DNA from: Aristolochia californica
Lineage: Eukaryota > Streptophyta > Magnoliopsida > Piperales > Aristolochiaceae
Direction: 5' to 3'
NCBI GenBank assembly: GCA_029961685.1
Contig: JARWKL010000001.1
Location: 57,585,314 to 57,649,313 of the forward strand
DNA length: 64,000 bases
Position numbers and translations under genes: made by a program. The stretch's first letter is position 1, and the number at the start of each line of letters is the position of its first letter. The notes beneath the pieces were generated by a model. It searched no databases and was not told the origin of the DNA. It saw only the letters and a list, made by a program, of their open reading frames with translations. Positions 24,481 to 35,089 of this stretch are shown piece by piece.

Positions 24481-27400
24481 TACAAATTCCATGACGTTAT
24501 TATATTGGAGGTGAACTTGCCTGAAGACACTTCACTAGAAATTCTTTCTCTTTTGCCCAAGAAATCACTTCTCAAGTGTGAAGTTGCGTCAAATGAGTGA
24601 TAAAATCTGATCCAAAAAGCTAGTTCATTCAGTGCCAAACTTATTGACTACAGTTTCATCTAACTTGAGTACTGCAGTAGTGCCTTAACACCCCAATGTA
24701 CGTTCTATTGCTTGGATGACAAAGTAGCACTCATGCTCCAAGACTCCTTCGTCTTCCCTACGCTTAGCAAATTTTGGAACATGGGTTCAAACGTTGGCAT
24801 CATCTTCTACTGCAAGCAAGCAAGCTCACAAGGATGTGAAGTACAATTATCATCTCTACAACCCTCTTACCAAGCATCTCACCCATCTTCCTCCTCTCCC
24901 TCCTTTCAAAATGGCACTTGACCCCTTTCCTATTGCTATGGGTTTAACATTCAGTCCCAATAGCAATCACTATAAATTAATAATCACATACTTGCACCTT
25001 TCCGGTGGAGTGAACTGAACATGCTCTAGGGGTCTCAAAGTTGCCATCTTCGATTATGAAACCAGAGAATGGAAGACAAAGTTAGCCAAGTACTCTGATG
25101 ATTCTTTTGAACACCTTTGGGACTTTTGTTGTTCCGGCTTTCTATTGCGTGTCTCTTCCATGTATTGCAATAGGAATATATACTGGCTTCAACCATCATA
25201 CTTGGTGATGTTTCGTCTGAAGACAGAGACTTTTCGTACCTTTTCGGTGAAGCAAACAGAATACACTTTGGAGGTCTCAAAGTTGCCATCTTCGATTTTG
25301 AAACCAAAGAAAGGAAGACAAAGCCAACCAAGTTTTTTAATGATTCTTTTGAACACCTTTGAGGCCTTAGTCATTCCAGCTTTCTATTACGTGCCTCTTC
25401 CATGTTTTGCAATAGGAATTTATACTGGCTTCAACCATTATACTTGGCGATGTTCTGTGTGAAGACAAAGACTTTCCTCACGTTTCTGGTGGAGTGAACA
25501 AAACACGCTTTGGAGGTCTGAAAGTTGAAATCTTCGATTATGAAACAAGAGAATAAAAGATAAAGCCAACCAAGTTTTTTGATGATTCTTTTAAACACTT
25601 TTGAGACCTTAGTCGTTCTGGCTTTCTATTGCGTGTGTCTTCCATGTATTGCAATGAGAATATATACTAGCTTCAGCCATCATACTTAGTGATATTCTGT
25701 GTGAAGATGAACACTTTTCACTTTTTCGGTGGAGCAAATAGAACATGCTATGGACGTATGAAAGTTGCCATATTCGATTTTAAAACCAGAGAATGGAAGA
25801 CAAAGCCAACCAAGTTTTTTGATGATTCTTTTCGATAACTTTCGGACCTTAGTCACTCCGGCTTTCTATTGCGTGCGTCTTCCATATATTCTGCTTTCAA
25901 CCATCATACTTGGTGATGTTTTATGTGAAGACAGAGACTTTCTGCACATTTTTGGTGGAGCGAACAGAACACGCTCTGGAGATCTCAAAGTTACCATCTT
26001 CAATTCTGAAACCAGAGAATGGAAAACACAACCGGCCAAGTTTTTCGATGATTCTTTTGAACACCTTTGGGCCCTTAGTCGTTCAGACTTTCTATTACAT
26101 GCCTCTTTCGTGTATTGCAATGAGAATATATACTAGCTTCAGCCATCACACTTGGTGATGTTCTGTGTGAAGACGAATACCTTTCGTACCTTTCTAATGG
26201 AGCGAATAGAACACACTCTAGAGGTCTCAAAGTTGCCATATTCGATTTTGAAACCAGTGAATGGAAGACAAAGTCAGCCAAGTTTTTTTATGATTCTTTT
26301 GAACACCTTTGGGACCTTAGTCGTTCCGATTTTTTATTTGCGTGCCTCTTCCATGTATGGCAATGAGAATATGTACTAGCTTCATCCATCATACTTGGCG
26401 ATGTTCTGTATGAAGATGAAGACTTTCCGCACCTTTTCGGTGGAGCGAATAAAACACACTCTGGAGGTTTCAAAGTTGCCATCTTCAATTCTGAAACCAA
26501 AGAATGGAAGACAACCAAGTTTTCTGATGATTTTTTTGAACACCTTTGGGACCTTAGTCGTTTCACTTTTCTATTGCATTCCTCTTCCATGTATTGTAAT
26601 GGGAATATATACTGGCTTTAACTATCATACTTGGTGATGTTCTGTGTAAAGATGAAGACTTTTCGCACCTTTTTGGTGGAGTGAACAAAAAACGCTTTGG
26701 AGGTCTCAAAGTTGAAATCTTCGATTCTGAAATTAAAGAATAGAAGAAAAAACCAGCTAAGTTTTCTGATGATAGTTTTGAACACCTTTGGTACCTTAGT
26801 CGTTCTGGGTTTTTATTGCGTGCGTCTACCATGTATTGCAATGGGAATATATACGGGTTTCACCCATCATACTTAGTGATATTCTGTGTGAAGATGCAGA
26901 CTTTTCGTACTTTTCTGGTGGAGCAAATAGAACACACTATGGAGGTCTCAAAGTTACCATATTCGATTCTGAAACCAGAGCATGGAAGACAAAACCAACC
27001 AAGTTTTTTGATGATTCTTTTGAATACCTTTGGGACCTTAGTCGTTCCGACTTTCTATTGCATGCCTCTTCCATGTATTGCAATGAGAATATATACTAGC
27101 TTCAACCATCACACTTGGTGATGTTCTGTGTGAATACGGATACCTTTCGCGCCTTTCCAATGGAGTGAATAGAACATACTCTAGAGGTCTCAAAGTTGCC
27201 ATCTTCGATTCTGAAACCAGTGAATGGAAGACAAAGCCAACCAAGTTTTCTGATGATTCTTTTGAACACCTTTGGGACCTTAGTTGTTCTGGCTTTCTAT
27301 TGCGTGCCTTTTTCATGTATTGCAATGAGAATATATACTGGCTTCATCCATCTTACTTGGTGATGTTTTGTGTGAAGACAAATACTTTTCGCACATTTTC

Positions 27401-30090
27401 GGTGGAGCGAACAGAATACGCTCAGGAGGTCTCAAAGTTGTTGTCTTCGATTCTAAAACCAGAGAATGGAAAACAAACCAACCAAGATTTTTTATGATTC
27501 TTTTGAACACTTTTGGGACCTTAGTCGTTCCAGCTTTCTATTGTATGCCTCTTCCATGTATTGCAATGGGAATCTATACTAGCTTCACCTATCATACTTG
27601 GTGATGTTCTGTGTGAAGATGAAGACTTTCCACACATTTTTGGTGGAGCGAATAGAACACGCTCTAGAGGTCTCAAAGTTGCCATCTTATATTCTGAAAC
27701 CAGAGAATTAAAGACTTAATCAACCAAGATTCTTTTGAACACCTTTGGGACCTTAGTCGTTTCGACTTTCTATTGTGTGCCTCTTCCATGTACTGCAATA
27801 AAAATATATACTGGTTTCAGCCATCTTACTTGTGATATTTTGTGTGAAGACAGAAATTTTCCGCACCTTTTTCGGTGGAGCGAACAAAACATGTTCTGGA
27901 GGTCTCAAAGTTGCAATCTTCAATTCTGAGACCAAAGAATAGAAGACAAAGTCAGCCAAGTTTTCTGATGATTCTTTTGAACACCTTTGGGACCTTGGTC
28001 GTTCTAGCTTTCTATTGTGTGCCTCTTCTATGTATTGCAATGAGAATATATACTGACTTCAACCATCATACTTGGCGATGTTCTGTGTGAAGACAGAGAC
28101 TTTCCACACCTTTTCGGTGGAGCGAACATAACACGCTATGGAGGCCTCAAAGTTGCCATCTTCGATTCTGAAACCAGAGAATGGAAGACAAAGTTAGCCA
28201 AGTTTTTAGTTGATTTTTTTGAACACCTTTGGGATCTTAGACTTTCTGACTTTCTATTGCTTGCCTCTTCCATGTATTGCAATGGGGATATGTACTAACT
28301 TTAACCATCATACTTGGTGATGTTCTGTGTAATGACGAAGACTTTTCGCACCTTTCCGATGGAGCGAACAGAATATGTTATGGAGGTCTCAAAGTTGAAA
28401 TCTTCGATTCTGAAACCAAAGAATAGAAGAAAAAACCAGCTAAGTTTTTTGATGATTGTTTTAAACACCTTTGAGACATTAGTCGTTATGGCTTTGTATT
28501 GCGTGCCTCTTCCATGTATTGCAATGGGAATATATGTTGGATTCAGCCATCATGCTTGGTAATGTTCCGTGTGTAGATTGCGATTTTTCGCACCTTTTCG
28601 GTAGAGCGAACAGAACACGCTCTGGGGGTTTTAAAGTTGCCATATTCGATAATGAAACCAGAGAATGGAAGACAAAGCCAACTAAATTTTTTGATGATTA
28701 TTTTAAACACCTTTGGGACTTTAGTCATTTCGGCTTTCTATTGCATGCCTCTTCCATGTATTGCAATGAGAATATATACTACTTCAACCATCATACTTGG
28801 TGATGTTTTGTGTGAAGACAGAGACTTTCTGTTCCTTTCTTGTGGAGGGAACAAGACACTCTCTGGAGGTCTCAAAGTTGCCATCTTCGATTATGAAACC
28901 AAAGAATGGAAGACAAAGCCAACCAGATTTTTTTATGTTTATTTTGAACACCTTTGGGACCTTAGCAGTTCCGACTGTCTATTGCGTGCCTCTTCCATGT
29001 ATTGCAATGGGAATATATATTGGCTTCAACCATCATACTTGGTGATGTTCTGTGTGAATATGGAGAATTTTTGCACCTTTTTGGTGAAGCGAACAAAACA
29101 CACTCTGGAGGTCTCAAAGTTGCAATATTTGATTATGAAATCAGAAAATGGAAGACAAAGCCAACCAAATTTTCTTATGATTCTTTTAAACACCTTTGAG
29201 ATCGTAGTGTTCCGACTTTCTATTGCGTTTCTCTTCCATGTATTGCAATGAGAATATATACTGGCTTCAACCATAATACTTATTGATGTTCTGTGTGAAG
29301 ATGAAGACTTTCACACCTTTCCAGTGGACCGAATAAAATACTTTTTGGAGGTCTCAAAGTTGCCATCTTCGATTATGAAACTAGAGAAATTGAAGACAAA
29401 GCCAACCAAGTTTTCTGATGATTCTTTTGAACACCTTTGGGACCTTAGTCGTTCTGACTTTCTATTCTGAGCCTCTTTCATGTATTGCAATGAGAATATG
29501 TACTGGTTTTAGCCATCATACTTGGTGATGTTCTGAGTGAAGATAGAGACTTTTCGATTTCTCAGTTTGCCTTGGACTCGCTCCATTTATCGTGGACTCA
29601 TCTGGGAATCAGAGGGGAGCATCAACTACTACCAGATTTTTGTCATCCATGGCCTTTGCATCTGGGTTCTTGAGGAGGGAATTGGAATTACCGGGACAAG
29701 AGAACGTATATGGTGGAACATCCATAATGTGCTGAAGACAACATTGAATTTGAAGCTTGCTAAAATAATTAAACCAACCTATCGATGCCCATTCATCACT
29801 CGGGTGAGTGTTTTCAATGAGCATCTTCAGATCCTCTGTCTCCAGACAAGCGAAGGTTCTATTTATTATGACATCTCACGAAAAATGTTGACCGTAGTCT
29901 CCACTCCTAATTCACACAATAACTTCATAGGTGTGCTGCCATTCACGTACAAGAACTTTAACTTATTGGACATTGAGGCTGATAAACCAGAATCTGCAAC
30001 TAAGAGAACACCAAGAAAAAGACTTGTTGAAGAGGTGTCCGATGTGCCTATGAGAATGACAAGAAGCAGATCCAATAGAAGAAGCTGATG
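24481..30090 (+). pseudogene. F-box/FBA protein pseudogene with amplified internal segment
   Basis: Starts with an F-box motif (LPEDTSLEILSLLPKKSLLKC, read in pieces at about 24518-24582), followed by a stop. After frameshifts come FBA-domain landmarks LYNPLTKHLTHLPPLPPF and MGLTFSPNSNHYKLI (about 24850-24985). Next is GLKVAIFDYETREWKTK at about 25028, the first of 19 tandem copies, and finally a clean C-terminal stretch 29560-30088 (GLIWESEGSINYYQI..., IWWNIHNVL, a basic TPRKRL...RSRSNRRS tail and stop). F-box proteins recruit substrates to SCF ubiquitin ligases; this copy cannot encode one because of stops, frameshifts and the out-of-frame array. Transcription is not excluded. Confidence 0.8.
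25024..29540 (+). repeat. Tandem array: 19 units of about 241 bp derived from an FBA-domain exon
   Basis: Anchoring on the word ggtctcaaagttg, units begin near 25024, 25265, 25508, 25749, 25975, 26216, 26459, 26694, 26937, 27178, 27420, 27661, 27894, 28136, 28377, 28619, 28860, 29102 and 29342. Spacing is mostly 240-243 bp with three short ones (226, 235, 233). Each unit encodes the FBA segment GLKVAIFDSETREWKTK ... DDSFEHLWDL ... SSMYCNGNIYWL and then ...SYLVMFCVKTE. Because 241 is 3n+1, successive units fall in successive frames, so no continuous translation of the domain exists. Both flanks join unique parts of the same gene, so the array grew in place by repeated unequal exchange. Confidence 0.93.
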
Positions 30091-30384
30091 CATAAACTTG
30101 GTTATTCTTGTATCATCCAAGTTGCTATTTCTGTTTTTTTAATTTCCCCCTTCAGAACGAGAAAAAGTGCTTTAAATGCTATTATTCGTTATAGGATTCT
30201 TCTACTTAAGTGTATGTATATGAATTATCTAATTTTTTTGCAAATCTAAGTTGCTTATAATGTTAGATTAATTTTGTATCTTCCTTATATATTGCATGCA
30301 ATGTTATCTTCTTTCTTCCCTGAATCTACTTACTTTTAGCAGTTGATAGAGTGCTAGTTTTCTTGGTTAACTACTATTGAACTG

Positions 30385-30465
30385 GTGTCCGATTTGGCTA
30401 TGAGAATAACTGGAAGTCGATCCAATAGACGCAGTTGAAGCTTAAACTTGCTTAGTCTTTTATCT
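30385..30465 (+). pseudogene. Duplicated 3' end of the F-box gene
   Basis: About 80 bp repeats the end of the F-box gene at 30037-30110: ggtgtccgat..., a Ser-Arg-rich tail ending SRSNRRS, a stop, then aaacttg...tatc. The copy lies about 350 bp downstream and has several substitutions. It is a partial duplication, not a separate gene. Confidence 0.75.
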
Positions 30466-30686
30466 ATGTTATCAAGTAATTAAACTACCTAAATTTGCAA
30501 CTCTTGCCATCAAGGGTGAGTTTTTCTTTGTCAGAGTAGAAAGACAAGAAAAATAGAAGCTCTTAGTATGTACCTACATCTTTGGGTAGAGACTTCTAAG
30601 ACCCCACACCATTAGGTACTTATCACAATCTTGTCCTCCTATGTAATCCTTATCCCTTTCTTCAAACCCTAATTTTCCAAGAAAGT

Positions 30687-31110
30687 TGTTGGGTGTTAAT
30701 ATTAAAGTGAAGATCACTTGTAGTGGGTCACTCCATTATAGTCCTAGTTGGATTGAGATCCTAATGTGGGAAGGAGTCCCAATCTGGGAATGATTTCTAT
30801 TTAGGAATGAGCTCTATTTTGGGAAGAGTCCTAATTGGTTATCCCACATTGAATGTAACTCTCAGGTTATTTAAAGGGGAATGCCCTTGCCATTCTATCA
30901 TCACTGATGCATTATGTAATCATTTGAGTAATACTGAAAGTGGTGTAATCTCGTGGCATAGGCGCATTGCTGAACATCTAAAAATATTTTTTTTTCATTA
31001 AAGTTTACATTATGATCTCATATAGTGGAAGATATGTTATTTCGCTACAGGTTGATTGATTCCCTATGTTTTGTTAAGTGATTTGATCCCTAACAATTGG
31101 TATCAAAGTG
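30687..31110 (+). mobile_element. LTR and tRNA-Met primer site of a retrotransposon
   Basis: A probable LTR from 30687 (tgttgggtgtt) to 31095 (cctaaca) is followed by ttggtatcaaagtg at 31097-31110, close to the initiator-tRNA-Met primer site. A ttatttaaagggg TATA-like element at about 30865 sits where the LTR promoter would be. The downstream decayed gag region supports the reading. Confidence 0.65.
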
Positions 31111-31139
31111 AGGTTCTGCACCATAGAAGCGATCATACG

Positions 31140-31620
31140 TGATAGGAGAGAAGCGAAGAGGTATGTCACCAGGTAATGCACATTTCGCTAGAATTAGTCA
31201 CCGAAACTCTAGGAGGCCTCCGAATTCTATCACCAGAATTTTCAACTTGGGTAAGAAGTACCAAGGTTACAAAGGAATATGAAGCATAACTAGTGGTAAC
31301 TTATCATAGAGAACAAACAATCAAAATTAGGTATGTACTAATTGTGGGGCACCTAATCACCTAGTTGAGACATATTGTAAGTTACATGGAAAACCCAAGT
31401 AGGCCAATGCTAATCAAGCCATCAACAATGCTACAATCAAAATTGAAGGGGTTGTTGAATCCTTCAAGGGCAAACCAGGTACTGATTGACGACATTGAAG
31501 TTCATCAAAAAGTGAAGATTGACGACATTGAAGTTCTTAAAAAAGTGAAAACTATGTTTCAGTCTACCACTACCGGTCCAAGTTCCTCTTTGCTTTTACT
31601 ATCGTTACTACTATAAAAGT
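31140..31620 (+). mobile_element. Copia-type gag remnant with zinc-knuckle fragment
   Basis: At about 31335-31400 the plus strand gives CTNCGAPNHLVETYCKLHGKP, the zinc-knuckle region of copia gag. The usual ET-C-W-KLHGKP has become ETYCKLHGKP, so the fourth zinc ligand position is Tyr. A 33-bp direct duplication (attgacgacattgaagttc...) occurs at about 31485-31550. It lies downstream of the LTR and primer site ending at 31110. Confidence 0.6.
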
Positions 31621-31629
31621 ATGTTTATT

Positions 31630-32520
31630 CTTGCTTCTTCTCCTTGGAGTCTTGACTTCAAGGCCTTGCATTTGAGTAAGAACATTGGTCTATTATCTTG
31701 GAGAGAATACTTGGGGGAGTAACTTCATTAATGGATTTTAAATTGAGTACATGGTCTCTATTTATAACATAGAAATTACATAAAATCATAGTAAAAATAA
31801 CTTGTTCATGTTGGAGTTACACTCAGAATAGAGCTTCTAATCAGAAACAAATTAAACAACTAATACAGAAAACTAATAAAACTGAAAAACTTTGAACCAA
31901 AATACTTCTTACAAATAATAATTAAAAATATGATTAAAAACATAGGAAGATAATTTATTATACAAAGCTTTTGTGTGGTGGCTATCAGGTCAGTCTTACA
32001 CAGAGTGAAGTCCCATCTCGAGCCTCACAGCCTCTTACAGCTGCAATTCTACAAACCACAGACGCAGACGGATAAAATAAAAAAAGAATGCTGCGAAGAA
32101 ATTGATTTTACGCGCATATTTTTTACATATAAACAAGTTTATCCACAAAATTGGAAGGTTTCTATCTGTAAGCACGGATAAGAAGGCTATCAAGGAAAGC
32201 AAGGATTACATACACTCACAACGCAATTTAACTACTCTTTAGAAAATTATATAGAGAAAATAACAAAATTTGCTACAACATGTTCACGGTACTCGCGACC
32301 GTTTCATCCATTCAGGAAACTGTAGTTGATTTCTTCCATGGATTGGATTGGAGTTTATGAAATAAAAAATCAATAATATTTGCAAACCACTCTTGGAAAT
32401 CATCTAAATAGTAAATTTTATATGTTAATAACAGTATTGTTGTACAAAGTTACATAAGAACTTTGTTTTTTTTTCTTCCGAAAATGAAGATAGGGAATAA
32501 GGAAAAAACAGAGACAGAGA
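31630..32520. other. AT-rich spacer with possible LTR-X relic
   Basis: At about 31735-31900 the words ttgagtacatggtctctatttataac and aacttgttcatgttggagttaca loosely match family X LTRs in minus orientation. The rest is AT-rich, and may include the 3' UTR of the minus-strand gene that follows. No further gene was recognised. Confidence 0.35.
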
Positions 32521-32553
32521 CGGACAATTGAGTGAGTAGGTGTTACTCATGTC

Positions 32554-32847
32554 TCATGATGGCTGATTTCTTCTCACGGAAATCTGCGCCGGGATCGGCC
32601 GCCCAGTGCCGGTCCCGCCGCAGCTCCGGCATGCCATCCTGCCGGAGCCAGCACAGGTACGGCAGCCGGTATCACCGTCCGACCACCGAGAGCACAAGCA
32701 ACTCACTCTACCGCTTCCGTTACAGCTCGGACACCTCGGACCGCCGCCGGCCATCGGTTTCTGCTCAAGCACCTGCTTCACCAGCACCGCGCCCGCTAGC
32801 ACTCCCAATCCCGTCGCCAGCTGCGATGCCACCACGATCGGACTCAT
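32554..32847 (-). CDS. Small DnaJ-type cysteine-rich zinc-finger protein, 97 aa
   Basis: Intact single-exon ORF. Residues 1-27 are hydrophobic and Ala/Gly/Val-rich (MSPIVVASQLATGLGVLAGA...), possibly a membrane anchor or organelle signal. Eight cysteines follow at about 39, 42, 50, 52, 62, 65, 73 and 76, within CPSCNGSGRVSCLC, CRTCAGSG and CRSCGGTG. These resemble the CxxCxGxG repeats of the DnaJ/BSD2 zinc-binding domain, enough for two zinc sites. There is no J domain, so it is a DnaJ-zinc-finger-only small protein as known from plants; the client is unknown. It is much more GC-rich than its surroundings. The overlapping plus-strand frames are antisense shadows. The 5' side faces the small gene at 33329 across about 480 bp. 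Confidence 0.85.
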   Translation of the reverse strand: MSPIVVASQLATGLGVLAGAVLVKQVLEQKPMAGGGPRCPSCNGSGRVSCLCSRWSDGDTGCRTCAGSGRMACRSCGGTGTGRPIPAQISVRRNQPS

Positions 32848-33328
32848 CTTCCTCCTTCTTCGTCTGGTGAGAGATCGGAGGAGAAGGAAGGGGAGAGATT
32901 AGGGATTTATAATGAGGACAGGATGTGGTGGTGGAATTGGCCACGAAGGTCCTCTTTGGAGGCTTCTCAAGATCTTTCGTGGACTCTTAGATTTGGATTT
33001 AGTGAAGGGAGGAGACGTTTAATAAGAACCTCTTGTTAAGGCATAAAAGATTTTCTCAGTTCTCTTACGGGCTCATCGTGAACATTAGTGTCAAATCTCG
33101 CTACACCTGGCATCGTCCAGACCGTTGAAAGCAGCCGGATCCACTTGACAGTAGTTTCGTCTCTCGCTTGCACGTGTTTACGCCTCGCAAGTCCACACGG
33201 CACTAAACCGGACACGTGGGTTAGACTGGGCGGCGTATGGACCCGACTGACCGACGGCGCTCCGTCAGTGTCCGCTGATTGTGCACCTTTCTCACGCGTG
33301 TTAAGTTGGTGGGCTTGAATCGTCGGCG

Positions 33329-33627
33329 ATGTCTTCCTCGACGCTGCAACCTCGGGATGCTCTGCAAGAGCAGCTCAGTCATCTCTTCAACCGGTTCTCT
33401 TTTCTCACTTCACAACAAGGTAATGCTTATCCATTTTTACCCTCTCTTTGGCACCTTTCCTTTTTTGGCTTTCGTAGTGATTTTGTTTTATTTTTGTGTT
33501 GGTGAAGATGTTTAATTTAATGTTGTTACCAACTTCAATTTTTTTTCTTATTTTCGGTCGTTCCTTCCGTTTAGATGTGAAGAATCGCATTGCAGATGCT
33601 GCAAGGACACGCATGTATTCTATTTAA
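33329..33627 (+). CDS. Possible 47-aa two-exon protein, unrecognised
   Basis: ATG at 33329 opens MSSSTLQPRDALQEQLSHLF... to 33419 (donor ag|gtaatg). An intron with a pyrimidine-rich end (ccttccgtttag) leads to 33575-33627, which continues in phase (DVKNRIADAARTRMYSI, stop TAA at 33625). The predicted protein is short, charged and probably helical, with no motif I can name. The GC-rich start region, good splice sites and position opposite the 32847 gene support a real transcription unit. Alternatively it is the 5' end of a gene whose later exons were displaced, since the second exon also contains a possible donor (cat|gtattc) at about 33613. Confidence 0.45.
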
Positions 33628-33639
33628 AAGAAAGAATTG

Positions 33640-35080
33640 TTTCGGCTTTTTAACGTTTTGATAATAAATCCGTTTTTAAGAAGCGGCCAATGATAAGCGG
33701 GACCATTTTTTTATGTTTTCTTTCGTTGATAAACGACCTGAAAATTATTATGATGGTTCGCTTGCATGCATGCATTGCGGGGTTTTCTGTTGGACGTTTA
33801 CAGAAATAATTATGAAGAATGCTAGAAGGATGAGTTGTTAGGCGTGATTATAAAGTGAATGTGGTGAGTTTTGTAAACGGGATTCTTGAACTGTAGGCGG
33901 TAAGAATATGTGCAGAATGAAATGAGCTTGTCAGTCGATGCTATTAGCTTCCATTGCATTCATAGGCAACTCTGACATGCCTTAGTTTATTCATGCAGCT
34001 GCAATCAGATTTTATACTTGGTTCTCTATAAATGCCCGATAGTTACTCTAAGAAATGTTTGGTGGGGTATTTATAAGATCTCTTGCCAAATAGCTATTAT
34101 TTAGCTATTTACAAAAAAACTAACAAATATATTGTTATGAGTCCTTATGCATATTGATCTATCACATGATCGATCAATGCATTTTCAAGTTCTTAGAATA
34201 TTAAGTTGATCGATCAATCGTGCTTGATAGATTGATCATGCATTGAAGCTCTGGCTGTGCAAAGGCTCGGTATTTACAAAAAACTGATAGACACATTGGT
34301 CGATCAATGAAAAAGTAACAAATATATGAGTCTTTATGCTTATTGATCTATCACATGATCGATGAATGCATTTTCAAGCTCTTAGAATATTAAGTTGATT
34401 GATTAATCGTGCTTGATAGATTGATCATGCATTGAAGCTTTGGCTGTGCAAAAACTCAGTATGATTGATCAATACAATGTGTATAATTCGATCATGCTTA
34501 TGTCTCTTATAGGCATGGTTCTGTTTAATTGATCAATACTATAAGTATGATCGATTATGCCTTCTATTTTTTTCAATGACCGGACTAGGTATGATCGATC
34601 AATCTTGTAGGGATGATCAATCATGCTTTATATTTTTGCTAGATTGTGCAAGGCGTGATCCATCATTACCAGATAATGATCGATCATGCCAATTGCTAGT
34701 TTTCTGTAAAAGACTTCTAAGTATGATAAAACTTATCCTAAGGTTTACTAGCATGTTCTAAACTCGGTATGCATCGGCTAAACATGATTTTCATATCAAT
34801 TTGCCATAAAGCTCCGAAATTCTCATGTACTTGTGGATTGAAGGTTGGTTGACTGCTCACTTACATTGCAATAGTTCTTGAGATGTTTCTTCTGAACTTG
34901 ACTCTAGTCTTCAAGTCTTCAATTTTCTTCTTTGTAGAAGTTCTTCTTCAAGATGAATTGACACTTCTTTTAAGCTTGGGATCTTGAGATGAATTTGCCG
35001 GTTGAGTTGCAAAGGTTGTGATTTTGGTATCTGTTGAAGGAAATGCATCTGAAATGCTTAGTTCACAAATATTAGCTCAA
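33640..35080. other. Spacer rich in tgatcgatca words, with a tandem duplication
   Basis: No coding sequence was recognised. From about 34160 to 34690 the sequence repeatedly carries gatcgatca and close variants. A block of about 134 bp at 34138-34271 recurs at 34326-34460 with about 90% identity by eye (shared blocks: gatctatcacatgatcgat, a cttagaatattaagttgat stretch, cttgatagattgatcatgc). The unit period is about 188 bp. Confidence 0.7.
34138..34460. repeat. Direct duplication, two units with 188-bp period
   Basis: Copies 34138-34271 and 34326-34460 share order and most bases. Each contains several gatcgatca-type palindromes. Further isolated gatcgatca words continue to about 34690, suggesting a longer, more decayed array. 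Confidence 0.75.
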
Positions 35081-35089
35081 TTAAGTTTT

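Noticed and set aside
25035..29274. Many open frames of 60-204 aa on both strands
   Set aside because: They are the same F-box-derived unit read in rotating frames or antisense; none gives a continuous FBA domain.
32532..32902. Plus-strand frames of 112 and 98 aa
   Set aside because: Both are antisense shadows of the eight-cysteine protein gene at 32554-32847.
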